Counted from the stretch's first letter, positions 11,987-21,798 are shown. The stretch is 64,000 nt of DNA from Paenarthrobacter sp. (GCA_031179305.1 JAPSHX010000002.1:186001-250000), one strand, 5' to 3'. Notes: generated from the letters alone by a model not told the origin. Made by a program: numbers and translations.

Positions 11987-12235
11987 ATGGATTGGCGTAA
12001 TCGCGCAGCCTGCCTCGAAAAGGACCCGGAGCTCTTCTTCCCAGTAGGCAACACGGGACCAGCACTTTTGCAGATCGAGGAAGCCAAAAGCGTCTGCCGC
12101 CGCTGCCCCGTCGTGGACACCTGCCTTCAATGGGCATTGGAGTCCGGACAAGACGCCGGTGTTTGGGGCGGTATGAGTGAAGACGAACGACGGGCACTTA
12201 AACGTCGCGCTGCACGCGCACGTCGCGCTTCCTAG
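11987..12235 (+). CDS. whiB1: WhiB1-type iron-sulfur transcriptional regulator
   Basis: This 82-residue WhiB protein opens MDWRNRAAC and has the four cluster-binding cysteines at 9, 37, 40 and 46 (C-x27-C-x2-C-x5-C). The WhiB turn GVWGGMSEDERRALKRR and a basic tail follow. Spacing and wording closely match mycobacterial WhiB1, an essential [4Fe-4S], nitric-oxide-sensitive regulator that binds the main sigma factor. The ATG at 11987 follows a GGAGTGA ribosome site. The next gene, convergent, encodes a PdtaS-type kinase, the arrangement I recall around M. tuberculosis whiB1. The long leader suggests post-initiation control. Confidence 0.93.
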   Translation: MDWRNRAACLEKDPELFFPVGNTGPALLQIEEAKSVCRRCPVVDTCLQWALESGQDAGVWGGMSEDERRALKRRAARARRAS

Positions 12236-12247
12236 CCCAAGGACAAT

Positions 12248-12285
12248 GAAGGCCGCGGACTCTTGGTCCGCGGCCTTCTTCGTTT
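12248..12285 (+). terminator. Terminator of whiB1
   Basis: A perfect 12-bp stem (gaaggccgcgga / tccgcggccttc, loop ctcttgg) begins 12 nt after the whiB1 stop, followed by ttcgttt. It lies between convergent whiB1 and pdtaS. Confidence 0.85.
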
Positions 12286-12322
12286 AGCTGCTCCGGGGAT
12301 TCAGTGAGCCTGACACAGTGAG

Positions 12323-13792
12323 CTAGGCCCGAGCGAGGTTGAGTACAATCTCGACGGCAGTACCGCCGCCTTCGCGCGGGCTCCACTGAATGGACCCGCC
12401 GAGCTCGCTGGTCACGAGTGTACGAACAATTTGCAGGCCCAAACCTTCGGTGTACTGGCCATCCGGCAGGCCCACGCCGTCGTCGGCTATGGTCACGGTC
12501 AGGAACTCGTCGTTGCCGTCGCCATCTGCCCGGTCTGCAAGCAACCAAACCGTTCCTGTGCGTCCCTCGAGTCCATGCTCAACCGCGTTGGTGACCAGTT
12601 CGTTGATGACCAAGGCCAGTGGCGTGGCAAAGTCGCTGGGCAGCTCGCCGAACATGCCTGAGCGTTCTGTTCGCACTTGCTGGGACGGCGAGGCTACTTC
12701 GGCTGACAACCTGAACTGCCGCCCAATCAGTTCGTCAAAGTCGACACTCTGCGTCAGCCCCTGGGAAAGTGTCTCGTGAACGAGTGCGATCGTGGCCACA
12801 CGCCGCATCGCCTGTTCAAGACCCTGTTTGGCTTCGTCGCTGACCATTCGCCGGGACTGCATACGCAGAAGAGCTGCCACAGTTTGAAGATTATTCTTTA
12901 CCCGGTGGTGGATCTCCCGGATGGTGGCGTCCTTGGTAACTAGTTCCATTTCCCTGCGACGAAGTTCCGAAACGTCACGGCAAAGGACAAGGGCCCCGAA
13001 ACGATGCTGCTCATCGCGCAATGGAATGGCCCGAAGTGAAAGACTGACACCCCTGGACTCAATCTCGCTGCGCCAAGGCATCCGCCCAGTCACTACCAAA
13101 GGCAATGTTTCGTCCACCATCCGCCGGTCCTTCAGAAGGCCGGCAGTCACCTCCGCCAGCGAACGCCCCTCCAGAGACTCGACTTCGCCCAGTCGACGGA
13201 AGGCAGACACGCCATTGGGGCTTGCATACTGCACGATGCCCTCCGCATCGAGCCTGATGAGCCCGTCGCCGACTCGCGGGGCTCCTCGACGGGAACCCGT
13301 CGGAGATGCGAAGTCGGGCCACAGGCCCAGGGTTCCCATCCGCAAAAGGTCATAGGCGCACTGGCGATACGTGAGTTCCAGCCTGGATGGCATGCGAGAG
13401 CTGGACAGATCCATATGAGATGTCACAACCGCAAGTGTTCTGCCATTGCGCACCATGGGGACAGCCTCCACCCGGAGTGCCATTTCGCTGCTCCAGCTTG
13501 TTTCACTCGAGCGCTCGATCGACCGGCTGTTCCATGCCTTATCCACAATCGGGCGAAGATCCGAGCGGATGCCCTCGCCCACAAAGTCCGAATGGAACAC
13601 CGTATGCGATGTCGACGGACGGACGTGGGCGAGGGCAATGTAGCCATACTCCGGATGCGGGAACCACAAAGCGAGATCCGCGAAAGCCAAGTCAGCGACC
13701 ATCTGCCAGTCACCGACGAGGAGGTGCAGCCATTCGGCATCTCCAGGCCCGAAATCAGCGTGTTCCCTGATGGGGTCTGTAAAGATTGCCAC
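12323..13792 (-). CDS. pdtaS: PdtaS-type cytosolic sensor histidine kinase
   Basis: The 489-residue protein has an N-terminal GAF-like sensor region (about 10-150), a PAS domain (about 175-285), and a HisKA_2/HWE-type phosphoacceptor with EIHHRVKNNLQ (His 295/296). An HATPase_c domain includes NELVTNAVEHG and DDGVGLPDG. There are no membrane segments. PdtaS kinases phosphorylate PdtaR, an ANTAR RNA-binding response regulator; no pdtaR is in this window. The GTG start at 13792 has a strong GGAGGTG ribosome site. It neighbours whiB1 as in mycobacteria and lies 31 nt downstream of the glutamate dehydrogenase gene, so readthrough from gdh is possible. Confidence 0.9.
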   Translation of the reverse strand: MAIFTDPIREHADFGPGDAEWLHLLVGDWQMVADLAFADLALWFPHPEYGYIALAHVRPSTSHTVFHSDFVGEGIRSDLRPIVDKAWNSRSIERSSETSWSSEMALRVEAVPMVRNGRTLAVVTSHMDLSSSRMPSRLELTYRQCAYDLLRMGTLGLWPDFASPTGSRRGAPRVGDGLIRLDAEGIVQYASPNGVSAFRRLGEVESLEGRSLAEVTAGLLKDRRMVDETLPLVVTGRMPWRSEIESRGVSLSLRAIPLRDEQHRFGALVLCRDVSELRRREMELVTKDATIREIHHRVKNNLQTVAALLRMQSRRMVSDEAKQGLEQAMRRVATIALVHETLSQGLTQSVDFDELIGRQFRLSAEVASPSQQVRTERSGMFGELPSDFATPLALVINELVTNAVEHGLEGRTGTVWLLADRADGDGNDEFLTVTIADDGVGLPDGQYTEGLGLQIVRTLVTSELGGSIQWSPREGGGTAVEIVLNLARA

Positions 13793-13823
13793 TGCACCTC
13801 CATTTGCGACGCCGGGACAGACC

Positions 13824-16800
13824 CTAGCGTCGAACGATTGACCTCAAGAGCCTTAATGCTACCGACAGTGAAGCCATGTCGTCGGCTTCGAGTGCGTTGA
13901 CCTCATCAAACATCGTCTTGGCACGTCCCAGCTGTTCGGCATTCTGCCCTTCCCATGCCTTGAGGCGACCTTCAGCCAAGGCGCCCGACTCTGTGGATTC
14001 AAGGACCGACGTCGTCATATCCGCCACCGTGGAATAAAGGTCATCACGGAGAGCTGCACGCGCCAAAGCCTGCCAACGGTCATCGCGAGGCAAGGAACTA
14101 ATCCGTTCCAGCAGCGAATCCACATGGAAGCGGTTGAATACTGTGTAGTAGACGTGCGCGACGTCCTCGACACCCTCGTTTCGTGTTTGGGCAATCCGCG
14201 CGATGTCCAACAGTGCGTAGCTCTCGAACAGCTCTGCCCACCTGTGTGCAAGATGCTCCGGCAGACCCCAGCCACGGGCTTTGTCCAACCAGTTGGAAAT
14301 GCGGATCTCGTCCTCACCCCGAAGGTAGTCCAGAAGCTTGGCCCTCAGCGGGGCCAACATGGGCTTGAAGGATTCAACGACCTCGGATATGGGCTGGGAA
14401 CCCATCCCCTGGCCCAGCACCCAGCGCACTGCCCGGTCGAGCAACCGCCGGACGTCCAGATGGACTTCACTCCAGTGTTCGGTCGGGAAGGATGCAGGAA
14501 GTGCGTTCAGCTCGGCAACCATAGGATCGAGATCATAGATTTCGCGAAGCGCCACGAAGGCCTTCGCAACAGCGACCTCATTGGCCGACGTTTCTTCAAT
14601 GGCCCGGAAGGCGAAGGTAATGCCCCCCAGATTGATGATGTCGTTGGCCACCACAGTGGCAATGATCTCGCGCCGCAGCGGGTGGGTGTCCAACTCAGCG
14701 TCGAACTTCTCCCGTAGTTGCTTGGGGAAGTATTCACGGATTGTGTCCGCAAACCACGGATCGTCCGCGAGGTTACTGTCCCGCAACGCCCCAGTGAGCT
14801 CGATCTTTGCGTATGCCGCCAGGACCGCCAACTCCGGAGACGTAAGTCCTTGGCCCTGCTCCAACCTTGACCGCAGGGTTTCTGTGGTGGGGAGTGCCTC
14901 AAGATCGCGCTTGAGGTCGGCAGATTTCTCCAGCCAGTCCATGAGGCGCTCGTAACTTGGGCTCCAGTCCGCGACGCGGGTCCGGTCGTTGAGGAGCAGA
15001 ATGTTCTGGTCGATGTTGTCCTGTAGAACAAGGCGTCCCACTTCATCGGTCATGTCGGCAAGGAAGCTGGCTCGTTCGGCGGAGTCAAGCTTGCCGGCTG
15101 ATACCATCCGATCCACAAAGATCTTGATGTTGACCTCATGGTCCGAGCAGTCAACACCCGCGGAGTTATCGATTGCGTCCGTATTCAAAATGACGCCCTG
15201 CAAAGCGGCCTCGATGCGTCCCCTCTGCGTCAATCCCAGGTTTCCGCCTTCGCCCACGACCTTGACCCGCAGATCCCGGCCGTCCACGCGGATAGCGTCG
15301 TTGGCTTTGTCGCCCACGGCAGCATGGGTTTCGGCACTAGCCTTGACGTAGGTGCCGATACCGCCGTTATAAAGAAGATCTGCCGGGGCCAACAAAATCG
15401 CGCGAAGAAGTTCCGGCGGGCTTAGCTGCGTCGTTCCATCCGGCAAGCCCAACGCCTTGCGAACTTGGTCCGAGACCGGGATGGTCTTGGCTTGGCGTGG
15501 ATAAACGCCGCCGCCTTCGCTAATAAGGGTCCGATCATAGTCGTCCCACGAGGACCTGGGCAGCTCGAACAGCCTCTGCCGCTCGGCAAACGATGCAGCA
15601 GCTTCAGGTGAGGGATCAAGGAAGATGTGGCGGTGGTCAAAGGCGGCCAGCAGCCGGATATGCCGGGAAAGCAGCATGCCGTTGCCGAAGACGTCACCGG
15701 ACATGTCACCGACGCCAACCACCGTGAATTCCTCGGTCTGGGTGTCCAGGTCGAGCTCGCTGAAGTGCCTCTTGACTGATTCCCATGCCCCGCGGGCAGT
15801 GATACCCATGGCTTTGTGGTCATAACCGACTGACCCGCCCGAGGCAAACGCATCGCCGAGCCAGAAGCCGTATTCGGCCGCCAGCCCATTGGCGGTGTCG
15901 GAGAACGTAGCGGTGCCCTTGTCCGCTGCCACTACAAGGTAGGAATCGTCATCATCGTGCCGAACAACGTCCGACGGCGGCACCAGCCTTTCGCCGTCTG
16001 CTGATGCAACGAGGTTGTCTGTAATGTCCAGAAGACCTCGAATGAAGGTCTTGTAGCTCTCAATTCCTTCGGCCATCCAAGCAGCCCTGTCCACTGCCGG
16101 GTTGGGAAGCTTCTTGGCAAAGAACCCTCCCTTGGCACCCGTTGGAACAATGACGGCGTTCTTTACGGTCTGCGCCTTTACGAGGCCCAGAATCTCAGTC
16201 CGGAAGTCCTCCCGCCGGTCAGACCAGCGAAGGCCACCGCGGGCCACCTTGCCGAAACGCAAGTGCACGCCTTCAACTCTCGGAGAGTAAACCCAGATTT
16301 CGAACATTGGGCGTGGGAAAGGAAGACCATCAATCGATGTGGGATCCAGCTTGAAGCTGACGTATTCCTTGTTCTGGTAGTAATTAGTCCGCAGAGTCGA
16401 CTCAATAAGGTTCACGAAGGTACGCAGAACGCGATCGGCATCCAACGTGGCCACCTGCTCGATCGACTCAGCCAGAGCTACCCGCGCTGCGGCTTGGCGT
16501 TCAGGCCGCTGGCCTTCCGGAACGTTGGGGTCGAAGCGCGCGGAGAAGAACTCATTTAGCCCACGTGCAACATCGGGGTTGCCCAAGAGGGTATCGGCAA
16601 TGAATCCGAAGGAGTTGGTGTTGCCCATTTGCCGCATGTACTTGGCGTAGGCACGGAGTACCACCACTTGACGCCAATGGATGCCTTCACGGAGCACCAG
16701 CCGGTCAAAGTTGTCTGATTCGACAGCACCCGTGATGGCTGCACCGAAGGAGTCGCCCAGGAGGTCTCCCGTACCCAAAGGGTCGACGCCCGCGGGGTAC

Positions 16801-18680
16801 TTGAGCCCGAGGTCATAAAGGAAGAAGTCGCGATGGTCTGAGGTTTCGATCTCGAAGGGCCGCTCATCCAAGACCTCAAGGCCGAGGTTGTGGAAGTAGG
16901 GAAGGATTTGACTGAGGCTCTTGGGTTCCAGCAGGTAGAGCTTGACCCGGGCGTCCTCCTCCAACGCTTCACCGGCTCCTACGGGAAGATAAACGTGGAC
17001 ACCGGGCCTGATTTGTTTGGTATCCCGTCCTGCCCGCTCTGCCTCCGCGCCGTATTTCTCGAAGCGTTCAATGTCCTCCAGAGCGTCTTCCACTTCGTAG
17101 TCCACGCGGTACCCGGCAGGAAATGCCTCAGCCCACAGCGCGGACAGAACGTCGGCTTCCTCGGCAGACCGGTGTTCACGGAGCACCTCTGCGATACCTT
17201 CGCTCCAGGACCGGGATGCACGCATCAGCCGTTGTTCGAGTTCTTTCACGTCAACTTCCGCCAGTTCAGCGGTGCGGGGCAACCTGATCCTGAAGAAAAC
17301 ACGCGCCAAAGCGGATTCCGTGATCCGGGCCTCGTAGTCAATGCTTTCGGCGTGGAACGTTTCGCGGAGTTCCTGCTCGATCCGGAGTCTGACGCTGGTG
17401 GTGTACCGGTCACGGGGCAGGTAGACCACCGCGGACATGAACCGGCCGTAGATGTCCGGGCGCAGGAACAGCTTGGTCCGACGCCGCTCCTGGAGTCGCT
17501 GGATACCGGTGGCCGTAGCCGCAAGATCCGGTATCTCGATCTGGAACAGTTCGTCCCGGGGATACGTTTCAAGGATTCCCAAAAGATCCTTGCCTGAGTG
17601 GGAGTCGATGGGGAACCCCGCGTTCCGCAGGACAGCATCCACCTTGTCCCGAACGATCGGGATGTTGCGTACGGATCCGGTATAAGCACTGGTGGCGAAC
17701 AGGCCAATGAACCGCCGTTCACCGTTAACGTTGCCCAACGCGTCGAAGCTCTTGACACCGATGTAGTCAAGATAGGCGGGCCGGTGCACAGTTGAACGCG
17801 AGTTCGCCTTGGTAATCACCAAGGCGCGCTTCTCCCTCGCGCGCTTACGCCCGGCATCCGTGAGGTGCTGGACTTGGCGCGTGGTGTCGCTGGCCCGCAG
17901 GAGGCCGAGACCACTGTCTTCACGGAGTTGAAGAACGTCTTCACCGTCCTCCTCAACAAGGTTGTATTCGCGGTAACCCAGGAACGTAAAGTTTCCGTTG
18001 TCCAGCCACCGCAAAAGGTCTTGTGCTTGCCGGAGTTCGGCGACTTGTTCAGGGTGGGTGACGCCGCCCAACGCCTCAGCCAGCTCGAGGGCTTTGCTGC
18101 GCATCTTGGGCCAGTCCTCCACCGCTGCCCTGACGTCGCCAAGGACGCGTTGCAGGCCCGCGGTCAACTCTTCCCGCGCATCATCACTTACACGGTCAAT
18201 TTCAACAGCGATCCAGGACTCCATATGCGAGGCGCTATCGCCATCGCCCAAGAGATGGGCAACGCTGGGAAGTGCGGCCGTATCGCCACTGGAAATGCCG
18301 ACATTGGACGGGACCCTGGAAATACGGCTCAGCTCACCGGACACCCGATCACGGGTGACCACGAACAAGGGGTGCATCACCAAACGGATCGCGCAGTTCT
18401 GGCGAACAAGTTCAGCATTGACAGAGTCGACTAGGAACGGCATATCGTCCGTGACGATGTAGACGACATTTCGCTCAGGTTCGACTGCAATTTCGACGAC
18501 GGCGTTTCCGGGCCGTCGGGACTGGGCAACGGTCCTATGCTTTGTTGCCCGCGCAATCAGAAGTTCAGGCGAGTATGCGCGCGCGTCCTCCTCTGCGAGG
18601 TGTTCATAGTAGTCACCGAAGAACCCTTCACGGACAACTGCTGCATCGGACCGATCCTCCACGCTGGATCCTGACGACAT
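13824..18680 (-). CDS. gdh: NAD-specific glutamate dehydrogenase, large (180-kDa class)
   Basis: At 1618 residues it matches the large GDH class (mycobacterial Gdh is about 1620). It has long N-terminal ACT-like regulatory segments, a catalytic core in the middle with VARGGLRWSDRREDFRTE, the substrate-lysine motif PTGAKGGFF, and NAD-domain motifs (VGVGDMSGDVFGNGM), then a long C-terminal helical part. The reaction is oxidative deamination of glutamate to 2-oxoglutarate and ammonia with NAD. In mycobacteria this enzyme is inhibited by unphosphorylated GarA, an FHA protein; no garA is visible here. The ATG at 18680 follows GGAGGCG. It reads in the same direction as pdtaS. Confidence 0.95.
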   Translation of the reverse strand: MSSGSSVEDRSDAAVVREGFFGDYYEHLAEEDARAYSPELLIARATKHRTVAQSRRPGNAVVEIAVEPERNVVYIVTDDMPFLVDSVNAELVRQNCAIRLVMHPLFVVTRDRVSGELSRISRVPSNVGISSGDTAALPSVAHLLGDGDSASHMESWIAVEIDRVSDDAREELTAGLQRVLGDVRAAVEDWPKMRSKALELAEALGGVTHPEQVAELRQAQDLLRWLDNGNFTFLGYREYNLVEEDGEDVLQLREDSGLGLLRASDTTRQVQHLTDAGRKRAREKRALVITKANSRSTVHRPAYLDYIGVKSFDALGNVNGERRFIGLFATSAYTGSVRNIPIVRDKVDAVLRNAGFPIDSHSGKDLLGILETYPRDELFQIEIPDLAATATGIQRLQERRRTKLFLRPDIYGRFMSAVVYLPRDRYTTSVRLRIEQELRETFHAESIDYEARITESALARVFFRIRLPRTAELAEVDVKELEQRLMRASRSWSEGIAEVLREHRSAEEADVLSALWAEAFPAGYRVDYEVEDALEDIERFEKYGAEAERAGRDTKQIRPGVHVYLPVGAGEALEEDARVKLYLLEPKSLSQILPYFHNLGLEVLDERPFEIETSDHRDFFLYDLGLKYPAGVDPLGTGDLLGDSFGAAITGAVESDNFDRLVLREGIHWRQVVVLRAYAKYMRQMGNTNSFGFIADTLLGNPDVARGLNEFFSARFDPNVPEGQRPERQAAARVALAESIEQVATLDADRVLRTFVNLIESTLRTNYYQNKEYVSFKLDPTSIDGLPFPRPMFEIWVYSPRVEGVHLRFGKVARGGLRWSDRREDFRTEILGLVKAQTVKNAVIVPTGAKGGFFAKKLPNPAVDRAAWMAEGIESYKTFIRGLLDITDNLVASADGERLVPPSDVVRHDDDDSYLVVAADKGTATFSDTANGLAAEYGFWLGDAFASGGSVGYDHKAMGITARGAWESVKRHFSELDLDTQTEEFTVVGVGDMSGDVFGNGMLLSRHIRLLAAFDHRHIFLDPSPEAAASFAERQRLFELPRSSWDDYDRTLISEGGGVYPRQAKTIPVSDQVRKALGLPDGTTQLSPPELLRAILLAPADLLYNGGIGTYVKASAETHAAVGDKANDAIRVDGRDLRVKVVGEGGNLGLTQRGRIEAALQGVILNTDAIDNSAGVDCSDHEVNIKIFVDRMVSAGKLDSAERASFLADMTDEVGRLVLQDNIDQNILLLNDRTRVADWSPSYERLMDWLEKSADLKRDLEALPTTETLRSRLEQGQGLTSPELAVLAAYAKIELTGALRDSNLADDPWFADTIREYFPKQLREKFDAELDTHPLRREIIATVVANDIINLGGITFAFRAIEETSANEVAVAKAFVALREIYDLDPMVAELNALPASFPTEHWSEVHLDVRRLLDRAVRWVLGQGMGSQPISEVVESFKPMLAPLRAKLLDYLRGEDEIRISNWLDKARGWGLPEHLAHRWAELFESYALLDIARIAQTRNEGVEDVAHVYYTVFNRFHVDSLLERISSLPRDDRWQALARAALRDDLYSTVADMTTSVLESTESGALAEGRLKAWEGQNAEQLGRAKTMFDEVNALEADDMASLSVALRLLRSIVRR

Positions 18681-18737
18681 CTACAAACGCCTCCATCACA
18701 TGTTCATTGCTGCGACTCTGCAGCCCACATGGCGAGC

Positions 18738-20048
18738 CTAGCGCTTAAGGAAGGGCAAAGCTCTGATAGTTCGTCCAAAGGAATTTCGATTCTGCTGTAC
18801 AGGCGCACAGACCAAGCCAGCTATTGCCATCCGCAGCGGCGAATCAGGTGCTACTTCCAGCAGGACTGCACCTGATAGCACAGCTGCGTCACACGCCACG
18901 GAGTCAGCCGGGAGGTAGGCATCCACGCCCGCTCCCGGACCATAGCGGCCCCAAGCCTCGCCGAGTTGCTGTCTGGGCGAATGTCCAACCGCCGAACGCC
19001 TCACCTTATTCAGCACGACACGGGGAGATATCTCCGGAACCGCGGATTCAAGCTCCGCCAACCCCCGTACTAACCGCGGAACTCCAATGGCATCCGCTGA
19101 TCCTACGGCGAACACAACATCAGCCATTTCCAGACTGCGGAGTGTGGCGGCGTTCCGCCGCGGAGCCACGGAGTCAAAACTCAGCTCTTCATCGGATTCA
19201 AGGCAGAAACCCGTATCAACCACCACATAATCCGCCAATTGCCTGGCCTTTTCGAGAACCACCGAGACGGCTCCCGCCCTCAATTCCGTCCACCGATCCG
19301 CTCGGGTAGTGCCCGTGAGTACCCGAAAAATCCCGGCTTTTGTGTGCACAGGAATGGCCGCCGACTCAAGTCCCTCAAGATCGAGCAGACCCTGATCCGC
19401 CAGCCTGCAAGCCTGAGCCAAGCCCGCCGACTCGTCCAGCAGCCCAAGCATCGCCGACACACTCGCCCCATAACTGTCCGCATCCACGAGGATGACGGAT
19501 TCGCCGGCGGCAGCCAACTCTGCCGCGATATTGACCGCAAGCAAAGTCCTCCCAGGTGCACCAATCGGTCCCCACACGGCAGTTATCTGACCTGCCCCGC
19601 CTCGTGTGTCGTCCACGTACTCCGCCGCAGATTCCAAAAGCACCCCCGCCCCGGGATCTGCGAATCCTGTGTCTCGACCAGCCAGAGGCTGGCCTCGGAC
19701 GCCTTGTCGACCCACAGCCTCCGATATTTTTGCGGCGAGATCTGCGGGCTCAATGCCAGTCGAAGCCGGCACGGCGCCGATGGAGTGCAGGCGTTTGGTC
19801 TCGGCGGGGTCATCGGTCAAGGCGACGATGGAGACGCCGACTGCTCCGAGGCGGTCAACCAGCGTGGTGGTGAGCTCCTCGCAACCTTCCGCCACCACAG
19901 CCGCCACAGCGAGGCCGCTTTGGCAAGCAGCGATCAGTTCAGCAAGCTCTGAACAACGGCGGACCACTGTTACCGGTCCGTGAAGGCGTTCCAACCCGCC
20001 GACTACAGCTTCCTGTGCGGAACCAACGGTAATAACAGGAATGCTCAC
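18738..20048 (-). CDS. MinD/CpaE-like ATPase-fold protein with altered P-loop
   Basis: The 436-residue protein has an N-terminal receiver-like region (about 1-110) and a MinD/ParA-type domain from about 150, as in CpaE/TadZ proteins of Flp pilus systems. The deviant Walker A is degraded: at 162-168 the sequence reads IGAPGRT where KGGxGKT is expected, so both the signature lysine and the P-loop lysine are replaced. The following VDAD motif (188-191) is kept. The GTG start at 20048 overlaps the stop of the SAF-domain gene by 4 nt (GTGA). It may be a structural or localisation factor rather than an ATPase. No CpaF, TadB/C or pilin gene is nearby. Confidence 0.78.
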   Translation of the reverse strand: MSIPVITVGSAQEAVVGGLERLHGPVTVVRRCSELAELIAACQSGLAVAAVVAEGCEELTTTLVDRLGAVGVSIVALTDDPAETKRLHSIGAVPASTGIEPADLAAKISEAVGRQGVRGQPLAGRDTGFADPGAGVLLESAAEYVDDTRGGAGQITAVWGPIGAPGRTLLAVNIAAELAAAGESVILVDADSYGASVSAMLGLLDESAGLAQACRLADQGLLDLEGLESAAIPVHTKAGIFRVLTGTTRADRWTELRAGAVSVVLEKARQLADYVVVDTGFCLESDEELSFDSVAPRRNAATLRSLEMADVVFAVGSADAIGVPRLVRGLAELESAVPEISPRVVLNKVRRSAVGHSPRQQLGEAWGRYGPGAGVDAYLPADSVACDAAVLSGAVLLEVAPDSPLRMAIAGLVCAPVQQNRNSFGRTIRALPFLKR

Positions 20049-20689
20049 CGGACCACACCCGCAGGGTTCCAAACGACCGACACCTTGGCCTTGTTTGCTT
20101 GGGCACCCAGCAATTTGGGCATCTGCTCATCAGTCACCAGCACCATCACCACGGTTGTCTTCGTGGCCCCCAGCGGAGAAGAGCCGCTGGTCATTCCGGC
20201 AATTTCTGCACCCGGCAGAAGTAGCCGCGGTTCCTCGAAAGCATTGTTCGAACCAGGCATGGCAATCCACACATCAACCCTGGCGCCCGGAACGGCCTGC
20301 GAAGGCAACTCCTCCTCCATGGCGATGGCAACCGGTTTACGGTCGACGACATCAGCAGCGCCCAGGCTTGCCCGCGGGACCAGCTGATTCTTTGCCACCC
20401 GCTGCAGCGCAACCTCACCCTCAGCTAATCCGTGTTCCACGGTGACATAGCTGGGCTCAACGTCATCCAAGCGGACCTTGACAATGGACAAGTCCGATTC
20501 TGTTACCACCTGGCCTACGGCAATGTCTTCCCGGGCCGAGTAGACCTGCGTAGTCCTGTCAGCTGAACCAACCAAAGCAATGACACCGGCCATGGACCCC
20601 AGGACCAGCAATAGGCCAATGAGCAGCCGGGGATCCTTCCACGACGGCTTCTTTAACCGTGGAGCTGCAATGTCCGCACCCTGACTCAT
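20045..20689 (-). CDS. CpaB/RcpC-like SAF domain membrane protein
   Basis: The 214-residue protein has a short cytoplasmic tail, one membrane helix (about 22-43), then an extracytoplasmic SAF domain (about 50-110; YSAREDIAVGQVVTESDL) and a C-terminal part like CpaB/RcpC, which assemble with Flp pilus secretins. It is shorter than most CpaB proteins. It is translationally coupled to the CpaE-like gene downstream. A role as a surface or cell-wall anchor in a reduced Tad-like machine is inference. Confidence 0.78.
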   Translation of the reverse strand: MSQGADIAAPRLKKPSWKDPRLLIGLLLVLGSMAGVIALVGSADRTTQVYSAREDIAVGQVVTESDLSIVKVRLDDVEPSYVTVEHGLAEGEVALQRVAKNQLVPRASLGAADVVDRKPVAIAMEEELPSQAVPGARVDVWIAMPGSNNAFEEPRLLLPGAEIAGMTSGSSPLGATKTTVVMVLVTDEQMPKLLGAQANKAKVSVVWNPAGVVR

Positions 20690-20844
20690 TTTCCTGCTCC
20701 CCCACTCTGAGTTACGACATGGCCGATGGCACCTGCCTCCTCATTCTTACCGGCGCCTTCCACAGTTCCAAAGCCGCTGGCCTCAAACGGGTCAAAACTG
20801 TGGATAACTTCACCAAAAACCCACAACGGTGGCAAAATGGGGCC

Positions 20845-21066
20845 ATGCCCCGATTCCTGACTCTTGCGGATGTCGCCGAACAACTTCAAATCAATTCACC
20901 TCAGGCTTACGCCCTCGTTCGAAGCGGGGAGCTGAAAGCCATACAGGTGGGAGGGCGGGGCCAATGGCGCATCGAGGAAAGGATGCTGGAGCAGTACGTT
21001 GAGGACCGCTACGCGGAGGCCGGCCAAATGATCGAAGAGGCCAGGAACAAGATCGACCAGCCTTAG
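20845..21066 (+). CDS. Small excisionase/BldC-like helix-turn-helix protein
   Basis: The 73-residue protein begins MPRFLTLADVAEQLQIN and has a MerR-type winged HTH of the excisionase family: a first helix, a turn with SPQAYALVRSGELKAIQVG, and the wing GRGQWRIEE, then a charged C-terminal helix. Such proteins act as small DNA-binding regulators in actinobacteria; no integrase is nearby, so a phage role is unlikely. The ATG at 20845 has only a weak GGGG upstream. It overlaps the convergent unknown gene at 21063 by 4 nt and diverges from the SAF gene. Confidence 0.8.
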   Translation: MPRFLTLADVAEQLQINSPQAYALVRSGELKAIQVGGRGQWRIEERMLEQYVEDRYAEAGQMIEEARNKIDQP

Positions 21067-21650
21067 TTGCTCCTAGCCCCTGAAGCCATGGCTCCACCAG
21101 AGCAAAGCGCTGCCAATGAACCGAAAGGGATGGTCAGGACAGCGGCTATGTTGCCGGCCCGCCGTACTTCCCCGTGCGGAACAACTGCGAGATCAAAGTG
21201 GTCACGCCCCACCCGGTCTATTACTCCATGCAGCTTGTATCCATCTCCTGTCCGTACCGCCAAGTGAACAACCAGCTCAGCGCGGTCCCTTGACAGCACC
21301 CTCAGTGCGGAGGCGATCCCGAGCGACTGCTGTATTCGTGACGAGGGCTTCAAGGCCACTTTCCCCAGCCCTTGGTAGGAGAGCACAGACGCATGGGGCA
21401 CCAACCACTGGCGCGCACCCTCCGTCAGGACCAGCCACTCGCTACCCGAATGACCCAGCACTCCTCCGATAACGCTGCCGTCGACCAGGACAATCTTGAT
21501 TTCGGCACCAGCGGCCCCGCGCAAGCGATCACCCAGGTCGATTCCCGCAAGCTCAATCCGAGCCCGATCCGTTATCTCAGATTCCTTCTCCAAGGCGCGC
21601 CCTGCCGAGAATTGTGCTTCCAAATCATCGAAAAGAGAGTTCCATCTCAT
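21063..21650 (-). CDS. Conserved-looking protein of unknown function
   Basis: This soluble 195-residue protein contains a beta-rich middle (KIVLVDGSVIGGVLGHSG and LVLTEGARQWLVPH) that resembles small-barrel folds, and a C-terminal hydrophobic stretch. I recognise no catalytic motif. It lies between the HTH gene and the LysM gene, on the opposite strand to both. The ATG at 21650 has no clear ribosome site, so translation may be leaderless. Coding is supported by an uninterrupted frame with good protein-like composition. Confidence 0.68.
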   Translation of the reverse strand: MRWNSLFDDLEAQFSAGRALEKESEITDRARIELAGIDLGDRLRGAAGAEIKIVLVDGSVIGGVLGHSGSEWLVLTEGARQWLVPHASVLSYQGLGKVALKPSSRIQQSLGIASALRVLSRDRAELVVHLAVRTGDGYKLHGVIDRVGRDHFDLAVVPHGEVRRAGNIAAVLTIPFGSLAALCSGGAMASGARSN

Positions 21651-21780
21651 GTAGTCAGACTAGGCTGCAGGAAGGAGGCATGGCCAATCCGCCGAGGAAA
21701 ACAATAAGAGGATTGGACAAGATGCAGAAAGTGTGCCAAGAATAGTACAGGTAGGTTAAACTTTATCAAAGCATATCAAA

Positions 21781-21798
21781 TAAAGCTTGGGGGCTTTA
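21781..21798 (+). promoter_or_regulatory. Hairpin presenting the LysM gene ribosome site
   Basis: TAAAGC-TTGGGG-GCTTTA forms a 6-bp stem with a 6-nt loop that ends at the base before the ATG at 21799. The purine-rich GGGG that would serve as ribosome site lies in the loop and its 3' edge. Upstream, 21753-21780 is AT-rich (ggttaaactttatcaaagc), fitting a promoter. Confidence 0.4.

Noticed and set aside
20845..21066. The excisionase-like HTH protein as a sign of an integrated element
   Set aside because: No integrase, attachment repeat or phage gene is nearby, and the surrounding order is core chromosome. Small HTH proteins of this type are common housekeeping regulators in actinobacteria.
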